Notes under the pieces: model-generated
Databases searched by the model: none
Told to the model about the DNA's origin: nothing
What the model saw: only the letters and a program-made list of their open reading frames with translations
Made by a program: the position numbers and the translations under genes
Part shown: piece after piece, positions 54,755-63,709 of the stretch
Layout: every line of letters starts with the position of its first letter
Numbering within the stretch: position 1 is the first letter of the stretch
Assembly: GCF_014205675.1 (NCBI RefSeq)
Contig: NZ_JACIIX010000004.1
Location: 186,001-250,000, forward strand
DNA from: Novispirillum itersonii
GTDB lineage: Bacteria > Pseudomonadota > Alphaproteobacteria > Rhodospirillales > Rhodospirillaceae
Length of the DNA: 64,000 nt
Direction: 5' to 3'

Positions 54755-55890
54755 CAGCAGACGGCTTTTCCCTGCCCCGGCTGTGGGCGATGATCGTCAA
54801 GGAATTCATTCAGATGCGGCGGGACCGCCTGACCTTCGCCATGATGGTCGGCATCCCGTTGATGCAGCTGGTTCTGTTTGGGTTCGCCATCAATTCAGAC
54901 CCCAAACATCTGCCGACGGCCGTCGTCGATGCCGATCATTCACCGGAAGGGCGGACCCTGATCGCCGCCATGCAGGCTTCCCGCTACTTCGCCATCACCG
55001 CCGCCCCGGAGACGGACACCGAAGCCGACCGTCTTCTGGCAACCGGTGCCGTACAGTTTTTGGTCCGCATCCCCGCCGGGTTCAGCCAGCAGCTGCGGCG
55101 GGGAGACCGCCCGGCCCTGCTGGTGGAGGCAGACGCCACCGACCCGGCCGCGACCTCCGGCGCAGTCGCCACCCTGACGGTTCTGGCCCGCGATGCCCTG
55201 ATCCCGGATCTGACCGGCCCGCTGGCATCACTGGCCCCAAAACCGCCGCCCTTCGATCTGCGGGTTCACCGTCGCTACAATCCGGAGACCAGCACCCAAT
55301 ATAATATTGTCCCCGGCCTGATGGGGGTGGTGCTGACGATGACCATGGTGATGATGACCGCGCTGGCCGTCACCCGGGAACGGGAGCGCGGCACGCTGGA
55401 AACCCTGCTGGTCATGCCGTTACACCCGGCGGAGGTGATGCTGGGCAAAATCATTCCCTACATCGCTGTCGGCTACATACAGGTGGCGATTATTCTGCTG
55501 GCGGCCCGCTGGGTCTTTGCGGTGCCGCTGGCCGGGGGGCTGGGATTGCTGACCGGGGCCAGCATCCTGTTCATCGCCACCAATCTGGCCATCGGCTACA
55601 CCTTCTCCACCATTGCCCGCAATCAGATGCAGGCGATGCAGATGGGGTTTTTCTATTTTCTCCCGTCCATCCTGCTGTCTGGCTTCATGTTCCCCTTCCG
55701 GGGTATGCCCGGATGGGCGCAGGTGGTCGGGGAATGCCTGCCGCTGACGCATTTTCTGCGCATCATCCGGGGGGTGATGCTGAAGGGGAATGGCCTTGCC
55801 GACAGCGCGGTGGAACTGGGAATTCTGGGGCTGACCCTGCTGCTGACCACCGCTGTTGCCCTGCGGCGATACCGTCGGACGCTGGATTGA
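54751..55890 (+). CDS. ABC-2 type permease
   Basis: 379 residues from the ATG at 54751, overlapping the previous stop by 4 bp. One N-terminal membrane helix (MMVGIPLMQLVLFGFAIN), a large periplasmic domain, then five helices with the ABC2 motif RERERGTLETLLVMPL. It resembles YbhS/YbhR. The E. coli system has two permeases; only one is encoded here, so a homodimer is expected. Confidence 0.93.
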   Translation: MTADGFSLPRLWAMIVKEFIQMRRDRLTFAMMVGIPLMQLVLFGFAINSDPKHLPTAVVDADHSPEGRTLIAAMQASRYFAITAAPETDTEADRLLATGAVQFLVRIPAGFSQQLRRGDRPALLVEADATDPAATSGAVATLTVLARDALIPDLTGPLASLAPKPPPFDLRVHRRYNPETSTQYNIVPGLMGVVLTMTMVMMTALAVTRERERGTLETLLVMPLHPAEVMLGKIIPYIAVGYIQVAIILLAARWVFAVPLAGGLGLLTGASILFIATNLAIGYTFSTIARNQMQAMQMGFFYFLPSILLSGFMFPFRGMPGWAQVVGECLPLTHFLRIIRGVMLKGNGLADSAVELGILGLTLLLTTAVALRRYRRTLD

Positions 55891-55898
55891 GGCCCCCT

Positions 55899-55929
55899 CT
55901 TCGGCCGAGCTTTTCTGACTCAGCCGAAG
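55899..55929. terminator. Hairpin between the converging permease and exporter genes
   Basis: Arms CTTCGGCCGAG and CTCAGCCGAAG pair with one mismatch around CTTTTCTGA. No T-run follows on either strand, so the terminator call is tentative. Confidence 0.45.
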
Positions 55930-55934
55930 GCTGG

Positions 55935-56585
55935 TTATCCGGCCGCCCCGACCTGCCCGGCCCGCACCAGAACCCGGAAACCTTCCGCGCCCAGCCCCAG
56001 AGCAATCGACCACATCACCAGCGCAATGATCACATCCAGAATCCGCCACGCCCGCGGGCTGCGGAACACCGGCCGCAGCAAACGCGCCCCATAGCCGAGA
56101 ACACTGAACCACGTCAGGGAGGACAGCATCGCCCCGATGACAAAGGCCATCCGCCCCTCTCCGGTATAGCGGGCGGAAATGCTGCCAAGCAGGATCACCG
56201 TATCCAGATAGACATGGGGATTCAGCAGGGTCACCCCGGCCAGCGTCAACAGCAGGGCTTTCAGCGGTTTCGCTGGCTCCTCGGTCGGCAACAGCGCCCC
56301 GGGCCGCAAAGCCCGGCGGGCGGCGGCAATACCATACCACAGCAGGAATGCCGCCCCGCCAAAGGTCACCACCAGCAGCAGGGATGGCACCGCCTGAATC
56401 AGCGCCCCCAGCCCGAGAGCCCCGGCGAGAATCAGCACCGCATCACTGACCGCACAGAAGGCCACCACCGGCCCGACATGGGACCGCAGAAGCCCCTGCC
56501 GCAGCACCAGCGCATTCTGCGCCCCAATCGCAACAATCAGGCTGGCCCCCAGGCCAAACCCCTCAACCGCCGCATGAAAATCCAT
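55935..56585 (-). CDS. LysE/ArgO-family amino acid exporter
   Basis: 216 residues from the ATG at 56585 (MDFHAAVEGFGLG), with AAGGGA upstream. Six membrane helices; SLIVAIGAQNALVLRQGLLR and the NPHVYLDTVILLG motif are those of LysE and ArgO, which export lysine and arginine. No LysG/ArgP regulator is next to it. It converges on the ABC permease gene. Confidence 0.92.
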   Translation of the reverse strand: MDFHAAVEGFGLGASLIVAIGAQNALVLRQGLLRSHVGPVVAFCAVSDAVLILAGALGLGALIQAVPSLLLVVTFGGAAFLLWYGIAAARRALRPGALLPTEEPAKPLKALLLTLAGVTLLNPHVYLDTVILLGSISARYTGEGRMAFVIGAMLSSLTWFSVLGYGARLLRPVFRSPRAWRILDVIIALVMWSIALGLGAEGFRVLVRAGQVGAAG

Positions 56586-56779
56586 TCTCTGTCCCTTGAT
56601 CCAGACCACCACCGCGCCTTCCCGCCCTGTCGGGCAAACTTTCAGCGTCGTCGGGCTGTCAGGTCGGGGACACCATTACGTTTCAAGGACATCAGGCACA
56701 CCTGAACGGAAGCTCCGGAGAAAACCGCCCTCCGGGGGCGATCCGTTCCTGTATGGCATGAAACCGACCGGATCCGCCA

Positions 56780-56814
56780 CAAGAACAAAACGGGGCTGCC
56801 CGAAAGCAGCCCCG
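56780..56814 (-). terminator. Intrinsic terminator of the RND efflux operon
   Basis: Stem CGGGGCTGC (56791-56799) with GCAGCCCCG (56806-56814), then TTTTGTTCTT on the minus strand, 43 bp past the RND stop codon. Confidence 0.85.
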
Positions 56815-56856
56815 CTGTTATGACCTTTGACGGTCAGGATAAAACCGGCTGTGCGT

Positions 56857-59800
56857 TCAGTGCGCCGCAGACGGGGTTTCCACTTTGTCCGGAGCCGGAG
56901 TTTCCTCATCCCCCAGCCCCAGACCGGCTTCACGCTGACGGCGGGCCAATTCCTTGGCGCGGTGATCATCAGCGATAAAGGTATAGATCACCGGCAGCAC
57001 AAACAGGGTGAACAGGGTACCGATGGTCAGGCCCCCGGCGATCACCACCCCGATGGAGAAGCGGCTGGCCGCCCCTGCCCCGGCTGCCATGGTCAGCGGG
57101 ATAACCCCGGCAACCATCGCGGCGGTGGTCATCAAAATCGGCCGCAGACGCAGCGCCGCGGCATGGGCCACCGCGTCCGTCTTCGACTTCCCGTTCTTGA
57201 CCTGCTCTTCCATCGCCACTTCGCAGATCAGGATCCCGTGCTTGGTGATCAGACCAATCAGGGTGATCAGGCCGACCTGCGTATAGATGTTGAGCGTCAA
57301 CACCCCCAACGCCAGCGGTATCAGCGCCCCGACCATCGACAGCGGCACCGAGGTCATGATCACCAGCGGATCGCGGAAGCTTTCATACTGGGCCGACAAC
57401 ACCAGATAAATCACCACCAGCGCGAAGACGAAGGTCAGCATCAGCGCCGAGCCTTCCTTGACAAACTGGCGCGACGGACCGGCGTAATCAACAGCAAACC
57501 CTTCCGGAAGGATTTCCTTCGACTTCTGCTGGAGGAAGGACAGCGCCTCGCCCATCGTAACGCCGGGCATCGGCACGGCGGCAAAGGTGGCAGAGTTGAG
57601 CTGATTGAACTGGTTCAGGCTGTTGGGCCGGGTCCGGTGTTCCAGCGTCACCAGACTGGCCAGTGGCACCAGAGACCCGTCCCCGGCGGTCACATGCAGC
57701 TTGGTGATCTGTTCCGGATCAAGGCGATACTGGCGTTCCGCCTGCGGGATCACCTTGTAGCCACGGCCTTCCAGATCGATCCGGTTAACTTCCCCGGCCC
57801 CGAACACCGTACCAAGGGCATTCCCGATCGCCTGCATGGTCACGCCGTATTTCCCGGCGCGGTCACGGTCAATGGTCACCACCACTTCCGGGTTTTCAAA
57901 ACGCAGGTCAGACGTCTGGAAGATGAAGCGCCCGCTGGTGCGTGCCGCCTCCTCCAGCTGGGTCATCACCCCGAACAGGGTGGCATAATCCGAGGTCGTC
58001 GAGACCACGAACTGGATCGGCAGACCATCCGACCCCGGCAGCGGCGGCAGGGAGAACGCGGAAATCTGAAGACCGGTCACCGCATTCAGGCCACCCTGAA
58101 GGGATTCCGAGATCGCCTGTTCGGTCCGCTCCCGCATCGCCCACGGTTTCAGGATCACCCCGGCGATACCGTCGCTGACCCCTTCACTGCCGTTAACGAG
58201 GAAATATGTTTCCTTCTCGGGAACCGCATCAAAGATCTGACCAACCTGACGGCCATACAGGTTCATGTATTCCGGGTTGGCCGTGGCCGGGCCGGTCATC
58301 TGAGTCAGGACAATGCCCTGATCCTCCGGCGGCGCCAGTTCAGACGAGGCAAAGTGCAGCATCACCGGCAGGGTTGCCAGAACCACCGCTGCCAGCATCA
58401 GCGTGCTGCCCCGGCGGGTCAGGGACCGCTCCAGCAGATGTTCATACTTATCCGACAGGGCGGTGAACCACTTGTCGATCAGTTGCGCCATCCGGCTGTC
58501 ATCATGGGCTTTCAGCAGGCTGGCACACATCATCGGCGACAGGGTCAGCGCAATCACCCCGGACACCGTGACCGCACCGGCCAGAGTCAGGGCGAATTCC
58601 TTGAACAGCGCCCCGGTCAGACCGCCGAGGAACGCCATCGGCGCATAGACCGCCGCCAGCGTAATGGTCATGGAAATCACCGGAGTGGCAATTTCCCGTG
58701 CCCCGACAATCGCGGCGTGGAACGGGGTTTTCCCTTCCTCGATATGGCGGTGAACGTTTTCCACCACCACGATGGCGTCATCGACCACCAGCCCGATCGC
58801 CAGAACGAATGCCAGCAAGGTCATCAGGTTGATCGAAAAGCCCATCGCCAGCATCACCACGCAGACGCCGATCAGCGACAGCGGAATGGTGACAATCGGG
58901 ATGATCACCGACCGCAGCGACCCCATGAACAGGAAGATCACCACCACCACGATCACCGCCGCCTCGGCGATGGTCTTCAGCACTTCCTTGATGGATTCCT
59001 GAATGAACACCGTGGAGTCATAGCTGACTTCCAGACTGATCGCCGGGGGCATATCGTTTTCAATGGCGGGCAGAACCGCGCGGACGCCCTTCACCACCGT
59101 CAGCGGATTGGCATCCGGGGTGGAGTCGATGGAGACGAACAGTGCTTCCTTGCCGTTGGCCAGCACCGTGGTGTTGGTGCTTTCCGCGCCCAGCGTGATC
59201 TGCGCCACATCTTTCAGGCGGACCACCCCGTCCTTGGTGGTTTTCACCACCAGATTCTCGAAGGCAGAGGTATCGGAGATATCGGTCTGAGCCTTGATGA
59301 TAAGGGTATCATAATACCCCTTCAGGCTACCCGCCGCCGATTGGAAGTTGTTGGCCCGCAGGATCGACTGCACCGCCTCGGCGCTCAGGCCCTGCTGTGC
59401 CATCTTCTCCGGGTCCAGCCAGATGCGGATCGCAAACTTCTGGGCCCCCAGCAGGTTGACTGCCGCCACACCCGGCACCGTCGACAGACGCGGCTTGACC
59501 GCCCGGCTGACATAGTCGGTGATCTGCGCCGTGGTCAGGCTGGAACTGTAGAACGCCAGATACAGGTTAGAGATACCGGAACCCGACTTCTTGTCGATCA
59601 CCGGTTCCTCGGCACCGCTGGGCAGATCGCCCTTGGCGGCAGCCACCTGCGCCATCACGTCCGTCATCGCCGCATTGGGATCGAAGTTCAGACGGATGCG
59701 CGCGGTCACCACCGATGAGTTGGCCGAACTTTTGGAGGTGATGTAGTCAACACCGTTGACCTTGGCCACCGCCGCCTGAATCGGGTCGGTGACAAAGCCC

Positions 59801-59979
59801 TGCATCAGCGCCGCATCGGCCCCGGCATAGGAGGTGGTAACGGTGATCACCGTATTGGAGAGTTCAGGATACTGCCGGACCTGCATATCCTGAATGGACC
59901 GCAGGCCCATCAGCAGGATCAGCAGACTGACCACAATGGCCAGCACCGGCCGCCGGATAAAGGGATCGGTAAAACGCAT
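56857..59979 (-). CDS. RND-family efflux pump, inner-membrane transporter (HAE1 type)
   Basis: 1040 residues, the full length of the family. Twelve membrane helices and two large periplasmic domains; FIRRPVLAIVVSLLILLMGL opens it and the proton-relay helix has LAFVLAIGLVVDDAIVVVENV with the Asp pair. The hydrophobic drug-binding layout is that of MexB/MdtB-like pumps. It follows its adaptor gene by 15 bp. No outer-membrane channel gene is in the window, so a shared TolC-like protein is needed. The substrate is unknown. Confidence 0.95.
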   Translation of the reverse strand: MRFTDPFIRRPVLAIVVSLLILLMGLRSIQDMQVRQYPELSNTVITVTTSYAGADAALMQGFVTDPIQAAVAKVNGVDYITSKSSANSSVVTARIRLNFDPNAAMTDVMAQVAAAKGDLPSGAEEPVIDKKSGSGISNLYLAFYSSSLTTAQITDYVSRAVKPRLSTVPGVAAVNLLGAQKFAIRIWLDPEKMAQQGLSAEAVQSILRANNFQSAAGSLKGYYDTLIIKAQTDISDTSAFENLVVKTTKDGVVRLKDVAQITLGAESTNTTVLANGKEALFVSIDSTPDANPLTVVKGVRAVLPAIENDMPPAISLEVSYDSTVFIQESIKEVLKTIAEAAVIVVVVIFLFMGSLRSVIIPIVTIPLSLIGVCVVMLAMGFSINLMTLLAFVLAIGLVVDDAIVVVENVHRHIEEGKTPFHAAIVGAREIATPVISMTITLAAVYAPMAFLGGLTGALFKEFALTLAGAVTVSGVIALTLSPMMCASLLKAHDDSRMAQLIDKWFTALSDKYEHLLERSLTRRGSTLMLAAVVLATLPVMLHFASSELAPPEDQGIVLTQMTGPATANPEYMNLYGRQVGQIFDAVPEKETYFLVNGSEGVSDGIAGVILKPWAMRERTEQAISESLQGGLNAVTGLQISAFSLPPLPGSDGLPIQFVVSTTSDYATLFGVMTQLEEAARTSGRFIFQTSDLRFENPEVVVTIDRDRAGKYGVTMQAIGNALGTVFGAGEVNRIDLEGRGYKVIPQAERQYRLDPEQITKLHVTAGDGSLVPLASLVTLEHRTRPNSLNQFNQLNSATFAAVPMPGVTMGEALSFLQQKSKEILPEGFAVDYAGPSRQFVKEGSALMLTFVFALVVIYLVLSAQYESFRDPLVIMTSVPLSMVGALIPLALGVLTLNIYTQVGLITLIGLITKHGILICEVAMEEQVKNGKSKTDAVAHAAALRLRPILMTTAAMVAGVIPLTMAAGAGAASRFSIGVVIAGGLTIGTLFTLFVLPVIYTFIADDHRAKELARRQREAGLGLGDEETPAPDKVETPSAAH

Positions 59980-59994
59980 GATGCCGCCCCTTTC

Positions 59995-61098
59995 TTACTG
60001 CACGCCGATTTTCGGCGTGACGTTCAGGGTGGCGCCTTCGACGACCGTCACCTTCGATTTATTGTTCAGTTTCAGGGCTCCGGTGGTCACCACCTGATCC
60101 CCCGCCTTCAGGCCGGAGCGGACTTCAACCACCCCGTTCTGGCGGTGCCCCAGCGTCACGGAACGGCGTTCCACCCGCATATCGCCCTTGTCATCCTTGC
60201 CGATGACATAGACGGAGTCGCCATACAGCGAATAGGCCACCGCCGTCTGCGGTACCGTCATCACCGCGTCGCGGGTCGCCATTTCGATATCCAGCTTGGC
60301 GAACATCCCCGGCCGCAGCTTTCCGTCCGGATTGGGGAAGCGGGCCTGAATCTTGACCAGACCGTTGGTATCCACCAGTGGCTCGATGGCACTGAGGGTG
60401 CCGGAAAACTCTTCATCCGGATAAGGCGTCAGATGCGCCTTGACGGTCTGCCCGACCTGAAGCGACGGCAGAGCCGACTGCTCCAGCGTTGCCGTCAGCA
60501 GAAGCTCCGACAGATCCTGAATGTTGACAACGGCCTCCCCGGCCTGGAGGTACTGCCCCTTGTCAATCTTCACAATCCCCAGCACCCCATCGAACGGGGC
60601 ATTGATCACCTTTTTGGCAATGGTGGCGCGGATCGAGTCCGCCTGCGCAATTGCCATATTGAGGTTGGCTTCAGCCTCGTCGAGTGTCGCCTGCGAGGTC
60701 GCGTCGGAAATACGCAGCGACCGCAGGCGGTTGACCGTCAGGCTGCCCAGCTTGACCTTGGCTTCGGCAGACTTCAGGTCCGCCAGTTCCACATCATGGT
60801 CCAGCTCGACGATGCGGTCTCCGGCCTTCACGGTTGCCCCGGAGCGGGCCTGAATCGTCTTGATAAGCCCCGGCTGGGAGCTGGCGATCATCACGCCGTT
60901 GACCGCCTCCAGCGTACCGATGGCGGGAATTGTGCGGGTCCAGGTTTCCGATCCGACCGGTGACGCCGAAACAGAGATGGTCGGTTCCGGCATATTGGCC
61001 AGAAAATCAGCGATCATCGTTTCGCGGAACTTCGCAAATCCGATCACCCCGCCCAGCACGACCACGGTCACGCCAATAACAATATACGACTTTCTCAT
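59995..61098 (-). CDS. RND efflux periplasmic adaptor
   Basis: 367 residues from the ATG at 61098 (MRKSYIVIGVTVVVLGGV), with GAAAGG upstream. A signal anchor, then the lipoyl-like halves (GTLEAVNGVMIASSQPGLIKTI and INAPFDGVLGIVKIDKGQYL), a short coiled-coil hairpin, a beta-barrel domain and the C-terminal membrane-proximal domain. It links the RND pump to the outer-membrane channel. It is the first gene of the two-gene operon. Confidence 0.93.
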   Translation of the reverse strand: MRKSYIVIGVTVVVLGGVIGFAKFRETMIADFLANMPEPTISVSASPVGSETWTRTIPAIGTLEAVNGVMIASSQPGLIKTIQARSGATVKAGDRIVELDHDVELADLKSAEAKVKLGSLTVNRLRSLRISDATSQATLDEAEANLNMAIAQADSIRATIAKKVINAPFDGVLGIVKIDKGQYLQAGEAVVNIQDLSELLLTATLEQSALPSLQVGQTVKAHLTPYPDEEFSGTLSAIEPLVDTNGLVKIQARFPNPDGKLRPGMFAKLDIEMATRDAVMTVPQTAVAYSLYGDSVYVIGKDDKGDMRVERRSVTLGHRQNGVVEVRSGLKAGDQVVTTGALKLNNKSKVTVVEGATLNVTPKIGVQ

Positions 61099-61232
61099 CT
61101 TCCAGCCTTTCGCGGTCATCCAGCATGGGTGCCGCCATTCTATCTTATTCCTGACTCAGCGGCTTTACTTTATCAGCCCTGCTTCACGAACAATCGCGCC
61201 ACAACAGCGGGGATTGGCCTGCTTTACAGGGA

Positions 61233-61259
61233 TAAAAAAAGCGGCGCTTTTGCGCCGCT
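61233..61259 (-). terminator. Intrinsic terminator of the lpxA-lpxI-lpxB-gloA run
   Basis: Stem AGCGGCGC (61240-61247) with GCGCCGCT (61252-61259), loop TTTT, then TTTTTTT on the minus strand. It begins 4 bp past the gloA stop codon. Confidence 0.9.
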
Positions 61260-61263
61260 CTGC

Positions 61264-61656
61264 TTACTTTTTCTCGATCAGCTCGATCTTGTATCCGTCG
61301 GGATCTTCGATAAACGCGATCACCGTCGTTCCATGCTTCATCGGCCCGGGTTCCCGGGTGATTTTCACCCCGTCTTTGCGCAGACCGTCGCAGGTGGCAT
61401 AAATATCCGGCACACCCAGTGCCAGATGCCCGAAACCGGTGCCAATGCTGTAGGGTTCCGCCTGATCCCAGTTATGGGTCAGCTCCACCACCGTATTGGC
61501 CTCTTCGGAGCCATAGCCGACAAAGGCCAGCGTAAACCGGCCATCGGGATAATCCTTCCGACGCAGCACCTGCATGCCAAGGTGACGGGTGTAGAAATCC
61601 AGTGATGCCTCCAGATCCTTCACCCGGATCATGGTGTGCAAAAACTGAAAGCTCAT
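61264..61656 (-). CDS. gloA: Lactoylglutathione lyase (glyoxalase I)
   Basis: 130 residues. HTMIRVKDLEASLDFYTRHLGM, the metal Glu in NTVVELTHNW, GFGHLALGVPD with the His ligand, and FIEDPDGYKIELIEKK with the catalytic Glu are complete. It isomerises the methylglyoxal-glutathione adduct to S-lactoylglutathione. The start overlaps the lpxB stop by 4 bp, so it is the last gene of the lipid A operon. Confidence 0.96.
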   Translation of the reverse strand: MSFQFLHTMIRVKDLEASLDFYTRHLGMQVLRRKDYPDGRFTLAFVGYGSEEANTVVELTHNWDQAEPYSIGTGFGHLALGVPDIYATCDGLRKDGVKITREPGPMKHGTTVIAFIEDPDGYKIELIEKK

Positions 61657-62840
61657 CGCGTTACCCTCTTCTCAGCAAATTCAAGCACAACGGAGGCCGC
61701 CCGCCTGCTGGGCAGGTCGGCACCTCCCCCCAGATGGGCCAGCGCCTGCGAAAATGCAAGCCGTTGCTCGGTCCGCGCCGCCTCATCCCGCAATAATCGC
61801 AATGCTGTTTCCGCCAGACGGCCCGGTGCGCAATCTTCTTGCAAAAGCTCCGGGATCGCCAGCCGGTCCAACTGAAGGTTGATAAGATTGACGAATCGGA
61901 TCCGCGTCAACCGCCGGAACAGCCATGCGGTAAACGGTGCCACCCGGTACGCCACCAGATGCGGCACCCGCGCCAGCGCCAGTTCAAGGCTTACGGTCCC
62001 CGAGGCCGCGATTGCCGCATCAGCCGCCGCAAAGGCATCATACCGCGCACGCTCCCCATGAACCACCGTCACCGGAACCGCCCAATCCCCGACCGACCGC
62101 TCCACCTCGGCAGCAACCGTGGCCACCGTCGGCATCACCACCTTCAGGCCGGGCACGCGCTTCGCCATCTGGGCGACTGCATCAGCAAAGGGCGGCAAAA
62201 GGCGGCTGACCTCGCTGCGGCGGCTGCCGGGCAGCACGCACAGCAACGGTGCCGACAGGGGAATACCGTGTTTCTCACGAAACCCGACACCATCCCCACG
62301 GTCCGCCCCGCCTTCAATGACCGAATGGCCAACATGGGTGCAGGACAGGCCATGCTTCTGGAAATAGGCAGGCTCGTTGGGCAGCAGACACATCAGGTGG
62401 TTCACCGTCCGCGCCACGTCCTCCGCCCGCTTTTCCTTCCACGCCCAGACCATCGGCGCCACATAATGCAGCCGGGGGATCTCCGGGCAGGCGCGGGCCA
62501 CCGCCTGCTGAACCCGCTTGGTGAAGCCCCAGCTGTCAATGGTCACCACCACGGCCGGGCGACGGGTGGCAATGGCGGCGGTCACCTCCCGCACCCGGCG
62601 CAGGACCAGCGGGATCCTAGGAACCACCTCAAGAAAGCCCATCACCGCCAGATCAGACTGGTTCACCAGCGTATCCAGCCCTTCAGCGGCCATACTCTCG
62701 CCGCCGACACCCATAAAACGGACCCGGCTCCCGCCCCTGTCCTTCAGCGCCGCCATCAGCCGGGCGCCGAGAAGGTCGCCCGAGGGTTCCCCGGTGATGA
62801 TACAGATCAGCAGATCGTCCGACGGTTCCACACCGTTCAT
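61653..62840 (-). CDS. lpxB: Lipid-A-disaccharide synthase
   Basis: 395 residues, a GT19 enzyme. ITGEPSGDLLGARLMAALK at the N-terminus, LHYVAPMVWAWKEKRA in the middle and LCVLPGSRRSEVSRLLPPF are LpxB hallmarks. It joins UDP-diacylglucosamine and lipid X to the lipid A disaccharide at the inner membrane. It overlaps lpxI and gloA by 4 bp each. Confidence 0.97.
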   Translation of the reverse strand: MNGVEPSDDLLICIITGEPSGDLLGARLMAALKDRGGSRVRFMGVGGESMAAEGLDTLVNQSDLAVMGFLEVVPRIPLVLRRVREVTAAIATRRPAVVVTIDSWGFTKRVQQAVARACPEIPRLHYVAPMVWAWKEKRAEDVARTVNHLMCLLPNEPAYFQKHGLSCTHVGHSVIEGGADRGDGVGFREKHGIPLSAPLLCVLPGSRRSEVSRLLPPFADAVAQMAKRVPGLKVVMPTVATVAAEVERSVGDWAVPVTVVHGERARYDAFAAADAAIAASGTVSLELALARVPHLVAYRVAPFTAWLFRRLTRIRFVNLINLQLDRLAIPELLQEDCAPGRLAETALRLLRDEAARTEQRLAFSQALAHLGGGADLPSRRAASVVLEFAEKRVTR

Positions 62841-63709
62841 GGCGTCCCCTCTTCGGTCAGCCCGATCACAAACAGCCCAAGCGCATCGGCCTGACGGCGG
62901 ATCTCCGCGACATCCACCAGAACCGCCGCCCCCGCCTGCACACCAATCCCGCGCAGACCGGCCTCCGCCGCCCGCATCACCGTCACTGGCCCGACAGTCG
63001 GCAGATCCGCCCGCCGATCCTGCTGCGGCTTACACATTTTGACCAGAACCCCTCCGGGGCCTTCCCGGCGTAATCCGGCACAGCGGGACAACATGGCATC
63101 GGTGCCTTCAACGGCTTCCGCCGCAAGGACGATCCCCTGCTGGACCACAACGCCCTGCCCGACATCCAGTTGCCCAAGAGCCCGCGCCACTGCCGCCCCA
63201 TGCGCCAGATCAGCCAGAGCCTGATCATCCGGCTGAACAGAGCCCAGAGTCCCGCGCCGCGCGACATGGCCCCCCAGAATCTGGTCAACCCCGATCACCC
63301 GGAAACCTTCCTGCTCCACTTCAGCAATCACGGCCCGCAACAGCCCATCATCACCAAGGGCCTTCAGGCCAACCTTGGCAAACAGCCGCGTCGCCCGCCA
63401 GTCCGGACGCAGATCGGCAAGGCTGGGGCGGCGGACCGGACCAACCATGACGATATCCTGAACATTGTGGGCATGCAGATGCCGGAACCCCTCCCCGGCC
63501 GCGCCGAGCCGGATCCACGCATGGTCCACTTCTGCAAGGCAGTCGGGGTTGGTGAAGCCCTCAAGGGCCAGTACAAACAGGGGGCGTCCAGCCTCCCGGC
63601 AGGCGGCGATCACCCGGGCGGGCAACTCCCCGCCACCGGCGATCAGCCCCAGTTTGCGCAGATCCGCTGCGGCCGGCAGAGGATCAGAATATCCGGGGTC
63701 AGGCGGCAT
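62837..63709 (-). CDS. lpxI: UDP-2,3-diacylglucosamine pyrophosphatase LpxI
   Basis: 290 residues from the ATG at 63709 (MPPDPGYSDPLPAA), with CAGGGGG upstream. LGLIAGGGELPARVIAACREAG, MVGPVRRPSLADLRPD, the catalytic part GDDGLLRAV and GTDAMLSRCA are those of LpxI (formerly DUF1009), the enzyme alphaproteobacteria use instead of LpxH. It hydrolyses UDP-diacylglucosamine to lipid X for LpxB. It overlaps the end of lpxA by 11 bp. Confidence 0.96.
   Translation of the reverse strand: MPPDPGYSDPLPAAADLRKLGLIAGGGELPARVIAACREAGRPLFVLALEGFTNPDCLAEVDHAWIRLGAAGEGFRHLHAHNVQDIVMVGPVRRPSLADLRPDWRATRLFAKVGLKALGDDGLLRAVIAEVEQEGFRVIGVDQILGGHVARRGTLGSVQPDDQALADLAHGAAVARALGQLDVGQGVVVQQGIVLAAEAVEGTDAMLSRCAGLRREGPGGVLVKMCKPQQDRRADLPTVGPVTVMRAAEAGLRGIGVQAGAAVLVDVAEIRRQADALGLFVIGLTEEGTP

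Noticed and set aside
56827-59718. A 963-codon frame opposite the RND pump gene
   Set aside because: Antisense shadow of a certain gene; no domain and shadow-like composition.
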